Origin: Desulfobulbaceae bacterium UBA2276
Lineage (GTDB): Bacteria; Desulfobacterota; Desulfobulbia; Desulfobulbales; Desulfocapsaceae
Direction: 5' to 3'
NCBI GenBank assembly: GCA_002347085.1
Contig: DDWW01000061.1
Span: forward strand, 1 to 9,361
Length of the DNA stretch: 9,361 bases
This document shows, one piece after another, positions 1 through 5,805 of this stretch (its first letter is position 1; every line of letters starts with the position of its first letter). The translations under genes were made by a program, and so were the position numbers. The notes under the pieces are model-generated. The model saw only the letters and a list, made by a program, of their open reading frames with translations. It did no database searches and was not told where the DNA came from.

Positions 1-567
1 TTATGATTTGACTGTTTCCTGAAAGATATGCCGCAGATTATAGAAATAATCTATTCCCGACCAGATGGCCATAACTAAGCTGATATACAACAAGATCTGC
101 CCTATCTGGTGGAGATAAGGTATCGGCAGAATACCAAGGGGAAAGATCAGGAAGCCAATCCCGAAATATTGGAAATTGCTCTTTATTTTTCCCATGAATC
201 CGGCCGGCACCACCACCCCGGTCGAGGCGGCAAGTCCTCGTAAACCAGTAATAATAATCTCCCGGCAGACGATCAGCAGGCACACCCAGGCCGGAACCCG
301 GTCCATGGGAATAAGCATGATCAGGGCGGTTGTTACCAACACCTTGTCGGCTAAAGGATCCATAAGCTGGCCAAGGACCGTTTCGCTCTGGTATTTGCGA
401 GCAAAATAGCCGTCCACAAGGTCGGTCAGGGCGGCAAAGGTAAAAACAAAAAAAGTCCCCAGGCCAATAGCAACTGTCTGTTCCACAGAAAACAAGACCA
501 TGAGCACAGGAACCAAAGCAAAACGAAGCCCAGTCAATATGTTTGGTAACGTCACTACTTGATCCAT
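1..567 (-). CDS. pgsA: CDP-diacylglycerol--glycerol-3-phosphate 3-phosphatidyltransferase
   Basis: Integral membrane enzyme that transfers the phosphatidyl group from CDP-diacylglycerol to glycerol-3-phosphate, giving phosphatidylglycerophosphate, the committed step to phosphatidylglycerol and cardiolipin. The CDP-alcohol phosphotransferase signature is complete: D49, D52, G53, A56, R57, G66, D70 and D74 fit D-x2-D-G-x2-A-R-x8-G-x3-D-x3-D. The N-terminus (TLPNILTGLR) is typical of PgsA, and several hydrophobic stretches (about 16-48, 75-100, 133-150, 155-172) fit a multi-pass protein. At 188 aa it has normal family length. I prefer the ATG at 567 because a GGGGT sequence lies about seven bases upstream; a GTG three codons earlier (576) is in frame and would give 191 aa. 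The gene is complete, its TAA stop being the first three bases of the window. It follows the lytic transglycosylase gene by about 34 bases, so co-transcription is likely. PgsA rather than another CDP-alcohol transferase is inferred from overall resemblance. Confidence 0.93.
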   Translation of the reverse strand: MDQVVTLPNILTGLRFALVPVLMVLFSVEQTVAIGLGTFFVFTFAALTDLVDGYFARKYQSETVLGQLMDPLADKVLVTTALIMLIPMDRVPAWVCLLIVCREIIITGLRGLAASTGVVVPAGFMGKIKSNFQYFGIGFLIFPLGILPIPYLHQIGQILLYISLVMAIWSGIDYFYNLRHIFQETVKS

Positions 568-601
568 TGTCTGCACCCCAAAATCTGCTCTATCTTGACT
601 C

Positions 602-1309
602 TCATTGCACTGTTACCAGGCCACCTACCCTGATTGTTGAGCCCGCGAGAGGCGTTTGACTTCCAAGGCCTTGATATCCTTTGTAACCTTTATAGTGGTG
701 AAGTACGCGCTGAATATATTCCCTGGTTTCAGGAATCTGTGGTATCTGGTTTGTACGTTTCACTAAATTGGGACCGGCATTATAGGCCGCAAGGCTCAAA
801 GGAATATTTCCATTAAAATCTTTAAGAATATCACTGAAGTAGCGTGTTCCTCCATCAATGTTGGCCCGGGGATCAAAGGGATTGGACACCTTGAGATCTC
901 TGGCCGTTCCCGGCATGAGCTGCATCAGCCCCTGGGCACCCTTGTTTGATTGGGCATTGCAATTAAACCCAGATTCGGCCTTGATGATAGCCTTAATGAG
1001 AAGTGGATCGACATTATGGTCTTTGCCGCTCTGCTTGATCTGCCGGTCATAGGCCGCACTATCAGCACTATTCGTCCGCACACTACGGCGCCCGCCAACC
1101 CTGACCTCGGGCCAGGCCTGCGCTGAAGGCTTGCTGATCGCCGTTGCGTCACGTTGATAGAGGCGGCAGGTACTGGCGGCAGGGACATTGGTGTAATACC
1201 GGGTTCCTTTCGCATCCACATAGGTGTAAACATCAGCGCGGGCCAGGGACTGGCCATAGAATAGGATTGCCACCGCTGCCATCAACAACACTTTACTGGC
1301 TGTTCCCAT
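602..1309 (-). CDS. Secreted lytic transglycosylase (DUF4124 + SLT domain)
   Basis: Predicted exported murein-cleaving enzyme of the soluble lytic transglycosylase superfamily, which cuts the MurNAc-GlcNAc bond to leave 1,6-anhydro ends. The 235-aa product starts with a signal peptide (hydrophobic 6-20, likely cleavage after SLARA at 25). A short DUF4124-like segment follows (VYTYVDAKGTRYYTN, about 27-41). The SLT domain spans about 90-205, with the catalytic Glu in KAESGFN (E112), the GAQGLMQLMP loop (124-133), the AAYNAGP motif (174-180) and the ETREYIQRV helix. The C-terminal tail, about 206-235, is Gly-rich and unassigned. The ATG at 1309 has AGGTGA a few bases upstream. The promoter-proximal gap to the transaldolase gene is occupied by a palindromic repeat, and pgsA follows. 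Family assignment is firm. Which paralogue it corresponds to (SltY-, MltC- or EmtA-like) cannot be told from sequence alone, so no symbol is given. Confidence 0.92.
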   Translation of the reverse strand: MGTASKVLLMAAVAILFYGQSLARADVYTYVDAKGTRYYTNVPAASTCRLYQRDATAISKPSAQAWPEVRVGGRRSVRTNSADSAAYDRQIKQSGKDHNVDPLLIKAIIKAESGFNCNAQSNKGAQGLMQLMPGTARDLKVSNPFDPRANIDGGTRYFSDILKDFNGNIPLSLAAYNAGPNLVKRTNQIPQIPETREYIQRVLHHYKGYKGYQGLGSQTPLAGSTIRVGGLVTVQ

Positions 1310-1333
1310 CTTTCACCTTTTTTGTCTTGACGA

Positions 1334-1431
1334 TCTTTAGGAGCCGTTACGAAATAACTCTACCATTTACATCAATTTCGTTACGGCTCCTTATGCCGCT
1401 CCGGTCAACCAATTGGCCTTGTTATTTTTTT
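1334..1431. repeat. Palindromic intergenic element, copy 1 (fsa-slt gap)
   Basis: This element of about 98 bp fills most of the 112-bp gap between the transaldolase and lytic transglycosylase genes. Its left end contains GGAGCCGTTACGAAATAAC and is identical over 25 bases (1334-1358) to 3944-3968. Arms 1339-1355 and 1375-1391 form a 17-bp inverted repeat with one mismatch around a 19-base loop. Its right end, GTTA followed by seven T (1421-1431), is identical to 4034-4044, and the block ACCATTT (1362-1368) also recurs. No T-tract follows the hairpin in the direction of transcription, so it is not an intrinsic terminator. The element runs into the transaldolase reading frame and includes its stop codon and final lysine codons. 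It could be a REP/MITE-type repeat or an mRNA-processing hairpin; the sequence does not decide. Confidence 0.8.
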
Positions 1432-2066
1432 CTCTTTTCCCAATCAGCCAGAAACTGCTCCACGCCAAGGCTGGTCAAGGGATGCTTGGCCAACTGTTCA
1501 ATCACCTTGAGGGGGATGGTGGCAATATCCGCGCCGATCATCGCCGCGTCCAAGACATGGAGTGGACTTCTGACGCTGGCCACAATAACCTCGCTCTGGT
1601 AATCATAATTCCGATAAATTGTCATGATCTCACTGATCAGCTCCATCCCGTGCTGGCCAATATCGTCAAGCCTGCCAACAAAAGGGCTGACATAGGTGGC
1701 ACCGGCCTTGGCGGCGAGAAGTGCCTGGGTCGCAGAAAAGACCAGGGTCACATTGGTCTTGATTCCCATCTCCGTAAGCTGTTTGACGGCCTTCATCCCC
1801 TCCATGATCATGGGGATCTTGATTACAATTTTATCGCTCAGGGCCGCCAGAACTTTAGCCTCTTTGACCATGCCCTCCGCTTCAAGACTTACCACCTCGG
1901 CACTGACCGGGCCATCCACCACTTTACAGATCTCTTTGAGAATCTTCTCAAAAGGCTTGTTTTCGCGGGCAACTAAGGAGGGATTCGTGGTTACCCCATC
2001 GACCATGCCCATGGCTACGCCTTTTTTGATCTCATCAATATTGGCAGTATCTATAAAAAATTTCAT
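1422..2066 (-). CDS. tal: Transaldolase, small TalC/FSA-type family
   Basis: A 214-aa TIM-barrel aldolase of the short transaldolase/fructose-6-phosphate aldolase family, cytoplasmic, acting in the non-oxidative pentose phosphate pathway. The start is ATG 2066, with AAGGAG eight bases upstream; an earlier in-frame start would add a lysine/arginine-rich stretch that is not family-like. Visible landmarks are FIDTANIDEI (4-13), the TTNPSL motif (26-31), the Schiff-base lysine in KIPM (K83) and SPFVGRLDDIG (127-137). At the position where E. coli FSA has the tyrosine that marks aldolase activity (Tyr131) this protein has Phe129. At the FSA Gln59 position it has Glu57. Both residues match true transaldolases, so transaldolase (EC 2.2.1.2) is the better call; that is inference from residue identity. 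Its ATG overlaps the stop of the upstream small gene (ATGA), implying translational coupling. The last codons and stop lie within a palindromic repeat. Confidence 0.92.
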   Translation of the reverse strand: MKFFIDTANIDEIKKGVAMGMVDGVTTNPSLVARENKPFEKILKEICKVVDGPVSAEVVSLEAEGMVKEAKVLAALSDKIVIKIPMIMEGMKAVKQLTEMGIKTNVTLVFSATQALLAAKAGATYVSPFVGRLDDIGQHGMELISEIMTIYRNYDYQSEVIVASVRSPLHVLDAAMIGADIATIPLKVIEQLAKHPLTSLGVEQFLADWEKRKK

Positions 2067-2344
2067 TTTTCTTCTCCTTTTTCGTTGAGAAACTGACTGC
2101 AACAAGCCTCGCTGCAGAAATAATAGAGCTGATTTTTATGTTGCAATCGTACTGCCTGCCCTTGGGGAACAAGGGTATGACACACTGGATCTTCCACCAG
2201 GACATCAGAAACTTGCGGGGAAGCATTTTCATCGGACGACTTCTGGCTCGGTTTGTCGGCAGGTTTTTTTTTGCTCATGCCGATCAACAAGCGATACCCT
2301 ATATAAAACAGCAAGGCCAGAACCAGCAAGCGTACAGGACTCAT
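2063..2344 (-). CDS. Small membrane-anchored protein with YHS/PP0621-like Cys motif
   Basis: A 93-aa protein of uncertain function. It has one N-terminal hydrophobic segment (about 4-22), then a charged and polar linker (KKKPADKPSQKSSDE, 25-39). The C-terminal module carries DPVCHTLVP (C55) and YYFCSEACCSQF (C77, C81, C82). Cysteines in CxxxxxP and FCSEAC settings are typical of YHS/TRASH-type and PP0621-family proteins, in which they are thought to bind metal; that binding is inferred here. The ATG at 2344 has GAGGG about seven bases upstream. It is the first gene after a strong promoter, and its TGA overlaps the transaldolase ATG by four bases, so the two are probably translated together. 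Nothing in the sequence links the two functions directly. The short length and the anchor suggest an inner-membrane protein; the side on which the Cys module lies is not certain. Confidence 0.82.
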   Translation of the reverse strand: MSPVRLLVLALLFYIGYRLLIGMSKKKPADKPSQKSSDENASPQVSDVLVEDPVCHTLVPQGQAVRLQHKNQLYYFCSEACCSQFLNEKGEEK

Positions 2345-2397
2345 GTTATGCCCTCATTGCGCTTGTCAGTCTGTGAAAATAAAAATTCATATGGAGT

Positions 2398-2425
2398 ATT
2401 ATAGCCGCCTGCAGATAAATGTCTA
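2398..2425 (-). promoter_or_regulatory. Sigma-70-type promoter for the small Cys-motif gene and transaldolase unit
   Basis: On the minus strand a perfect TATAAT (2403-2398) lies 16 bases downstream of TAGACA (2425-2420), a one-mismatch -35 box. Initiation would fall near 2391, giving a leader of about 47 bases before the ATG at 2344. It sits in the longest gene-free stretch of the window (2345-2548), which supports a new transcription unit beginning here. No operator was recognised. Confidence 0.72.
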
Positions 2426-2451
2426 ATTTTTATTCTTATTCCAATTTGCAT

Positions 2452-2480
2452 GCAAGCCGGCACCTTCATCGGTTGCTTGC
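2452..2480. repeat. Short inverted repeat downstream of folK
   Basis: GCAAGC (2452-2457) and GCTTGC (2475-2480) form a 6-bp stem around a 17-base loop that could add a few inner G-C pairs. It lies between the folK stop and the promoter at 2398-2425. No run of T follows in the direction of transcription, so it is a weak candidate for a transcript 3' end at best. The rest of 2345-2548 is AT-rich, with nothing else recognisable. Confidence 0.3.
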
Positions 2481-2548
2481 CTTCTCGGTGTCCATTTGAA
2501 TATTTTTGGAATTATTTGCTTATGTCTTGGTTAAAAACGTTCTCTTGT

Positions 2549-3100
2549 TCACTGCATCCGTGAGATGGCTTGCGCTCCCACTTTTCCTTGTTGAATCTGC
2601 AAGAGAATCTGCTGATACATGGCCGCAACTGTCTGACCAGTCCGAGGATCCTGGAGCCTGGGGGCAATTTCAGCCAGCGGGGCCAGGACAAAAAGACGAC
2701 TTCCAATATGGGGATGAGGCACTATCAACTCAGCTGTGTTGAGTACCGTGTCGCCAAAGTAGAGCAGATCGAGATCAAGAAAACGATCCTGGTAGCCCAC
2801 ACTTTCCGGGTCGCGCAGTCGTCCATGTTCCGCCTCCACCTGTAATAGGCAATGCAACAGCTCGTAAGGCCCCAGGGTTGTTTCCACCAGGCCCACACCG
2901 TTGGTAAAAAGAGAGGGGCTGGTCATACCCACGGCCTCGGTTGCATACAGTGAGGAAAGCGTGAGAGGGACAAGTTTTTCCTTGGTGGCCAGGCACTTCC
3001 AGGCACTGCGAATAAGCTCTTGACCCTGGCCAAGATTGGAACCAAACCCAATAACGGCCAGGGTTGTCTGTCCTGATTTTACATCCTGCACGTCCACCAC
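2549..3100 (-). CDS. folK: 2-amino-4-hydroxy-6-hydroxymethyldihydropteridine diphosphokinase
   Basis: HPPK transfers pyrophosphate from ATP to 6-hydroxymethyl-7,8-dihydropterin in folate synthesis, in the cytoplasm. The 183-aa product shows the family landmarks: FGSNLG near the N-terminus (19-24), VEAEHGRLRD (88-97), the metal-binding RFLDLDLLYFG with D109 and D111 (R106 before them), and VPHPHIGSRLFVLAPLAEIAP (about 127-147). Length is slightly above the usual 160-170 aa. The start is uncertain. No in-frame ATG exists near the N-terminus and an in-frame TAG lies at 3109-3107, so initiation must use GTG at 3100, 3097 or 3091, and no convincing ribosome-binding site is visible. The dapB stop lies only six bases upstream, so translation probably depends on coupling to dapB. 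It closes the diaminopimelate block, and the next promoter follows it. Confidence 0.93.
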   Translation of the reverse strand: MVDVQDVKSGQTTLAVIGFGSNLGQGQELIRSAWKCLATKEKLVPLTLSSLYATEAVGMTSPSLFTNGVGLVETTLGPYELLHCLLQVEAEHGRLRDPESVGYQDRFLDLDLLYFGDTVLNTAELIVPHPHIGSRLFVLAPLAEIAPRLQDPRTGQTVAAMYQQILLQIQQGKVGAQAISRMQ

Positions 3101-3106
3101 ATTGCT

Positions 3107-3916
3107 CTACAGATCTTGCAGGCCCAGGACATCAAACATGGAGTAGAGGCCGGGCTTTTTACCAACGACCCAGGCTGCGGCAGTGGCCGCTCCCTTAGCA
3201 AAGTTATCACGACTGTGGGCTCGATGGGTGATCTCGATGCGCTCGCCCGGGCCGGCAAAATAGATGGTGTGTTCGCCGACTATATCTCCACCCCGGATCG
3301 TCTGGATGCCGATCTCTTTCTTGCCTCGTTCGCCAATCATGCCATGACGTTCATAGACGGCAACCTCAGCCAGATCACGATGGACGCCTGAGGCGGCCAT
3401 CTCGGCCAGCTTCAGGGCCGTGCCGCTGGGGGCATCTTTTTTCTTGTTATGATGGGCCTCAATGATCTCAATATCGTAGTCGTCACCCAGGATAGAGGCG
3501 GCCTTGGCGGCCAGTTTGAACAGGACATTGACACCTACGGCCATATTCGGGGATTGGACACAGGGGAAATGTTGGGCCAGACTGGCCAGCTCTTCCAGAT
3601 TCTCGGGGGTCAGTCCGGTGGTGCCAATGACCATCGCCTTTTTATGCTTGGCTGCCAGACGGGCAAATTCCATGGTCGCCTTATGAAAGGTAAAATCGAT
3701 GAGGACATCACCCTGATCGATTACCGCCTCCAGGCCTTCAGCAATACTCATCCCCGCCCGTCCCCAGCCCGCGAGTTCGCCGGGGTCACGGCCAAGGGCT
3801 GGACTACCGGCGGCCTCAAAGGCGGCACTATACTGCAAGCCCGGATGTTCATTGACCATATACCCTACCCGCTGCCCCATCCGACCGGAGGCCCCGGCAA
3901 CAATAACCTTGATCAT
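3107..3916 (-). CDS. dapB: 4-hydroxy-tetrahydrodipicolinate reductase
   Basis: NAD(P)H-dependent reductase that converts the DapA product to tetrahydrodipicolinate, the second step of the diaminopimelate branch feeding lysine and peptidoglycan. The 269-aa protein has the N-terminal Rossmann motif VAGASGRMG (6-14), IGTTG (97-101), SPNMAVGVNV (122-131) and the catalytic signature EAHHNKKKDAPSGTA (153-167), which holds the active-site His and Lys. Length matches the family (about 270). ATG 3916 is preceded by AAGGAAG. The gene lies after dapA but is separated from it by 136 bp that contain a palindromic repeat element, and folK begins six bases after its TAG stop. The repeat in its leader is also found before an unrelated gene, so it is unlikely to be a lysine-specific control element. 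Confidence 0.97.
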   Translation of the reverse strand: MIKVIVAGASGRMGQRVGYMVNEHPGLQYSAAFEAAGSPALGRDPGELAGWGRAGMSIAEGLEAVIDQGDVLIDFTFHKATMEFARLAAKHKKAMVIGTTGLTPENLEELASLAQHFPCVQSPNMAVGVNVLFKLAAKAASILGDDYDIEIIEAHHNKKKDAPSGTALKLAEMAASGVHRDLAEVAVYERHGMIGERGKKEIGIQTIRGGDIVGEHTIYFAGPGERIEITHRAHSRDNFAKGAATAAAWVVGKKPGLYSMFDVLGLQDL

Positions 3917-3943
3917 TTTTTCTTCCTTTGCTTTTAATCTGGC

Positions 3944-4052
3944 TCTTTAGGAGCCGTTACGAAATAACGAGAGACCATTTCAAATTGTTTCGTTGCGGCA
4001 TTTGTATACCGTTTTTGACACTGGGATGGCTATGTTATTTTTTTACAACGGC
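3944..4052. repeat. Palindromic intergenic element, copy 2 (dapA-dapB gap)
   Basis: Second copy of the element at 1334-1431. The first 25 bases (3944-3968) are identical to copy 1. ACCATTT (3974-3980) and a TTTCGTTGCGGC arm (3988-3999) align with copy 1, and the GTTA-T7 block (4034-4044) is identical. Arms 3953-3964 and 3988-3999 pair over 10 of 12 positions. This copy also shows terminal inverted similarity: the left end AGCCGTTACGAAATAAC (3952-3968) resembles AGCCGTTGTAAAAAAATAAC read inward from 4053, which is MITE-like. The dapA stop codon abuts the right end. Between the conserved blocks the two copies have diverged, so this is not a recent duplication. Confidence 0.8.
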
Positions 4053-4934
4053 TTATATCAGTTTCGCGTCCTTCATCGCCGCACTCAATGTGGCCAAGGC
4101 CTTGTCATCAATGGCTGACAAGGGCAGACGCGGCAGCCCGTCTTTGATCTTGCCCATCAACTCCACCCCTTTTTTGGCCGGCACCGGGTTGGGCGCGCAG
4201 AACATGGCGTTCATCAGGGGGAACAGGCGATAATGAATCTTGTTGGCCTTTTTCAGGTCTCCGGCCAAAGCGGCCTCCATCAGATCGGACATCCCTTTGG
4301 GATCGACATTGGAGGTCACCGAAATAACCCCTTTGCCGCCGATAAAGACCGTGGGCATGGAGGTGAAATCATCACCTGAGAGGACAATAAACTTGGGAGG
4401 ACAGAGGCGGATTATATCGCTGATCTGTTGCAGGCTGCCGCATGCCTCTTTGATCCCGATGATATTTTTCACCCCGGCCAGACGAGCGACTGTCTCCGGC
4501 AACATGTTAATAGATGTTCGCCCCGGAACATTGTACAAAAACATCGGGATTTTAACCGCCTCGGCTATGGCCTTGAAGTGCAGATACAGCCCTTCCTGGC
4601 TGGGCTTGTTATAATAGGGGGTCACGGACAGCACCGCGTCGGCGCCGCTGGCCTTGGCACTCGCGGTCAGTTCAATGGCCTCTTTGGTGTTATTGGCGCC
4701 GGTTCCGGCAATAACCGGCACCCGGCCGGCAACCGTCTTGACCGTCAGCTCAATAACCCGCTTGTGCTCATTAAAATCGAGAGTTGCCGATTCGCCCGTG
4801 GTCCCGCAGGGGACAATGCCATGGGTGCCATTCGCGATTTGAAACTCAATGAGATCGATCAAGCCCTGCTCGTCCACCTCACCATTGATAAACGGGGTGA
4901 CAATGGCCACAATGGCGCCGTGATACTTTTTCAT
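4053..4934 (-). CDS. dapA: 4-hydroxy-tetrahydrodipicolinate synthase
   Basis: Condenses pyruvate with aspartate semialdehyde, the entry step of the diaminopimelate pathway; a cytoplasmic class I aldolase-fold enzyme. The 293-aa length is standard. Seen in the sequence are GTTGES (44-49, with the proton-relay Thr), YYNKPSQEGL (107-116), YNVPGRT (134-140, with active-site Tyr134 and Arg139), and the Schiff-base lysine K162 in GIKEACG. SGDD (186-189) and GGKGVISVTSNV (199-210) also match the family. ATG 4934 has AGGAGA about eight bases upstream. It follows dapF by 22 bases and precedes dapB. Whether lysine inhibits this enzyme cannot be judged reliably from sequence. Confidence 0.97.
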   Translation of the reverse strand: MKKYHGAIVAIVTPFINGEVDEQGLIDLIEFQIANGTHGIVPCGTTGESATLDFNEHKRVIELTVKTVAGRVPVIAGTGANNTKEAIELTASAKASGADAVLSVTPYYNKPSQEGLYLHFKAIAEAVKIPMFLYNVPGRTSINMLPETVARLAGVKNIIGIKEACGSLQQISDIIRLCPPKFIVLSGDDFTSMPTVFIGGKGVISVTSNVDPKGMSDLMEAALAGDLKKANKIHYRLFPLMNAMFCAPNPVPAKKGVELMGKIKDGLPRLPLSAIDDKALATLSAAMKDAKLI

Positions 4935-4956
4935 AGTTTTTTCTCCTGATATTTTG

Positions 4957-5805
4957 TTAGAGCAAGGCCTCTGTCGTCAAGAGTCCTTCATAGATAATTC
5001 TGGCTGGCCCCTGGAGAAAGACATTCTCGGCTCGAGGACCATCTGGACCTTTTTGCAAATCGAAGAAAATGGTCAGATGTTCCCCCCCAGAGGTCATGAT
5101 AGCCACTGGTGAGCTGGCCAAGCCGTCAAGGGCTGCAAAGAGGGCGGATGCCACTGCGCCGGTGCCGCAGGCCATGGTTTCATCCTCCACGCCCCGTTCA
5201 TACGTTCGCACTCGTAGTGTATTGGCGGCTATTTTTTGCACAAAATTTACATTGGTACCCGCTGGTTGGAACAGGGGATGAAAACGGACGATCTTGCCCC
5301 ATTCGCGCACGGGGATATCCTCTTCCGCCCTCATAAATATCACAGTATGGGGGACTCCGCTGTTGACAAAGGACAGGGTCCTTTCCTGACCGTCCAAGGT
5401 AAGCGTGAGATGAGTCCGGAAATCAAAAGGGGGTGTCATCCGCAGTCGCACGGTGTCGTCGCTCTCGATTTCCGCCTCAATGATCCCGGCCAGAGTTTCA
5501 AAAGACATACGTGCTCCGGCAATTCCGTTTTTATAGGCAAAACGGGCGGCGCAACGGGCCCCATTGCCGCACATCTCGGCCACTGAACCATCGCCATTAT
5601 AAAAACGCCAGCGAAAATCGGCAAGTTCCGAGTTTTCAATGAGGATCAGGCCATCGGCCCCCACTGAAAACATCCGCCGACACACTTTTTGAGCAAAACC
5701 GGCCTGTTCGGCCTCAGGAATCAGGGCAAGACGATGATCAATGACGATAAAATCATTGCCGGCGCCGCTCATCTTGGTAAAGGGAAGCGGGAAATCAATG
5801 GCCAT
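4957..5805 (-). CDS. dapF: Diaminopimelate epimerase
   Basis: PLP-independent racemase converting LL- to meso-diaminopimelate for LysA and for peptidoglycan. The 282-aa product carries MSGAGNDFIVID (12-23), the first catalytic Cys in EMCGNGARCAARF (C79), GTNVNFV (183-189) and the second catalytic Cys in DETMACGTGAVASA (C213). The reading frame is open upstream to 5844, but ATG 5805 is the better start. GGAG lies seven bases before it, and the N-terminus then reads directly into the short family-typical lead before KMSGAGNDF. With this start the gene overlaps the 3' end of lysA by 11 bases, a sign of translational coupling. Its presence implies an LL-diaminopimelate route (DapL or succinylase/acetylase) encoded elsewhere, since neither set is in this window. 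Confidence 0.96.
   Translation of the reverse strand: MAIDFPLPFTKMSGAGNDFIVIDHRLALIPEAEQAGFAQKVCRRMFSVGADGLILIENSELADFRWRFYNGDGSVAEMCGNGARCAARFAYKNGIAGARMSFETLAGIIEAEIESDDTVRLRMTPPFDFRTHLTLTLDGQERTLSFVNSGVPHTVIFMRAEEDIPVREWGKIVRFHPLFQPAGTNVNFVQKIAANTLRVRTYERGVEDETMACGTGAVASALFAALDGLASSPVAIMTSGGEHLTIFFDLQKGPDGPRAENVFLQGPARIIYEGLLTTEALL

Noticed and set aside
1339..1391. Intrinsic terminator after the transaldolase gene
   Set aside because: The 17-bp stem is strong, but no run of T follows on the minus strand. The T7 tract lies on the opposite strand, about 30 bases away.
1144..1976. Long plus-strand open frames opposite the transglycosylase and transaldolase genes
   Set aside because: They are antisense to genes with clear family motifs, show no recognisable domains and are biased as expected for shadows.
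3449..3937. Plus-strand 162-codon open frame opposite dapB
   Set aside because: It is a shadow of dapB, which has all catalytic motifs; no independent start signal or domain was seen.
3917..4052. Lysine riboswitch before dapB
   Set aside because: The gap is mostly the repeat element, which also precedes a lytic transglycosylase gene. It is shorter than a lysine riboswitch, and I see none of the riboswitch's multi-helix core.
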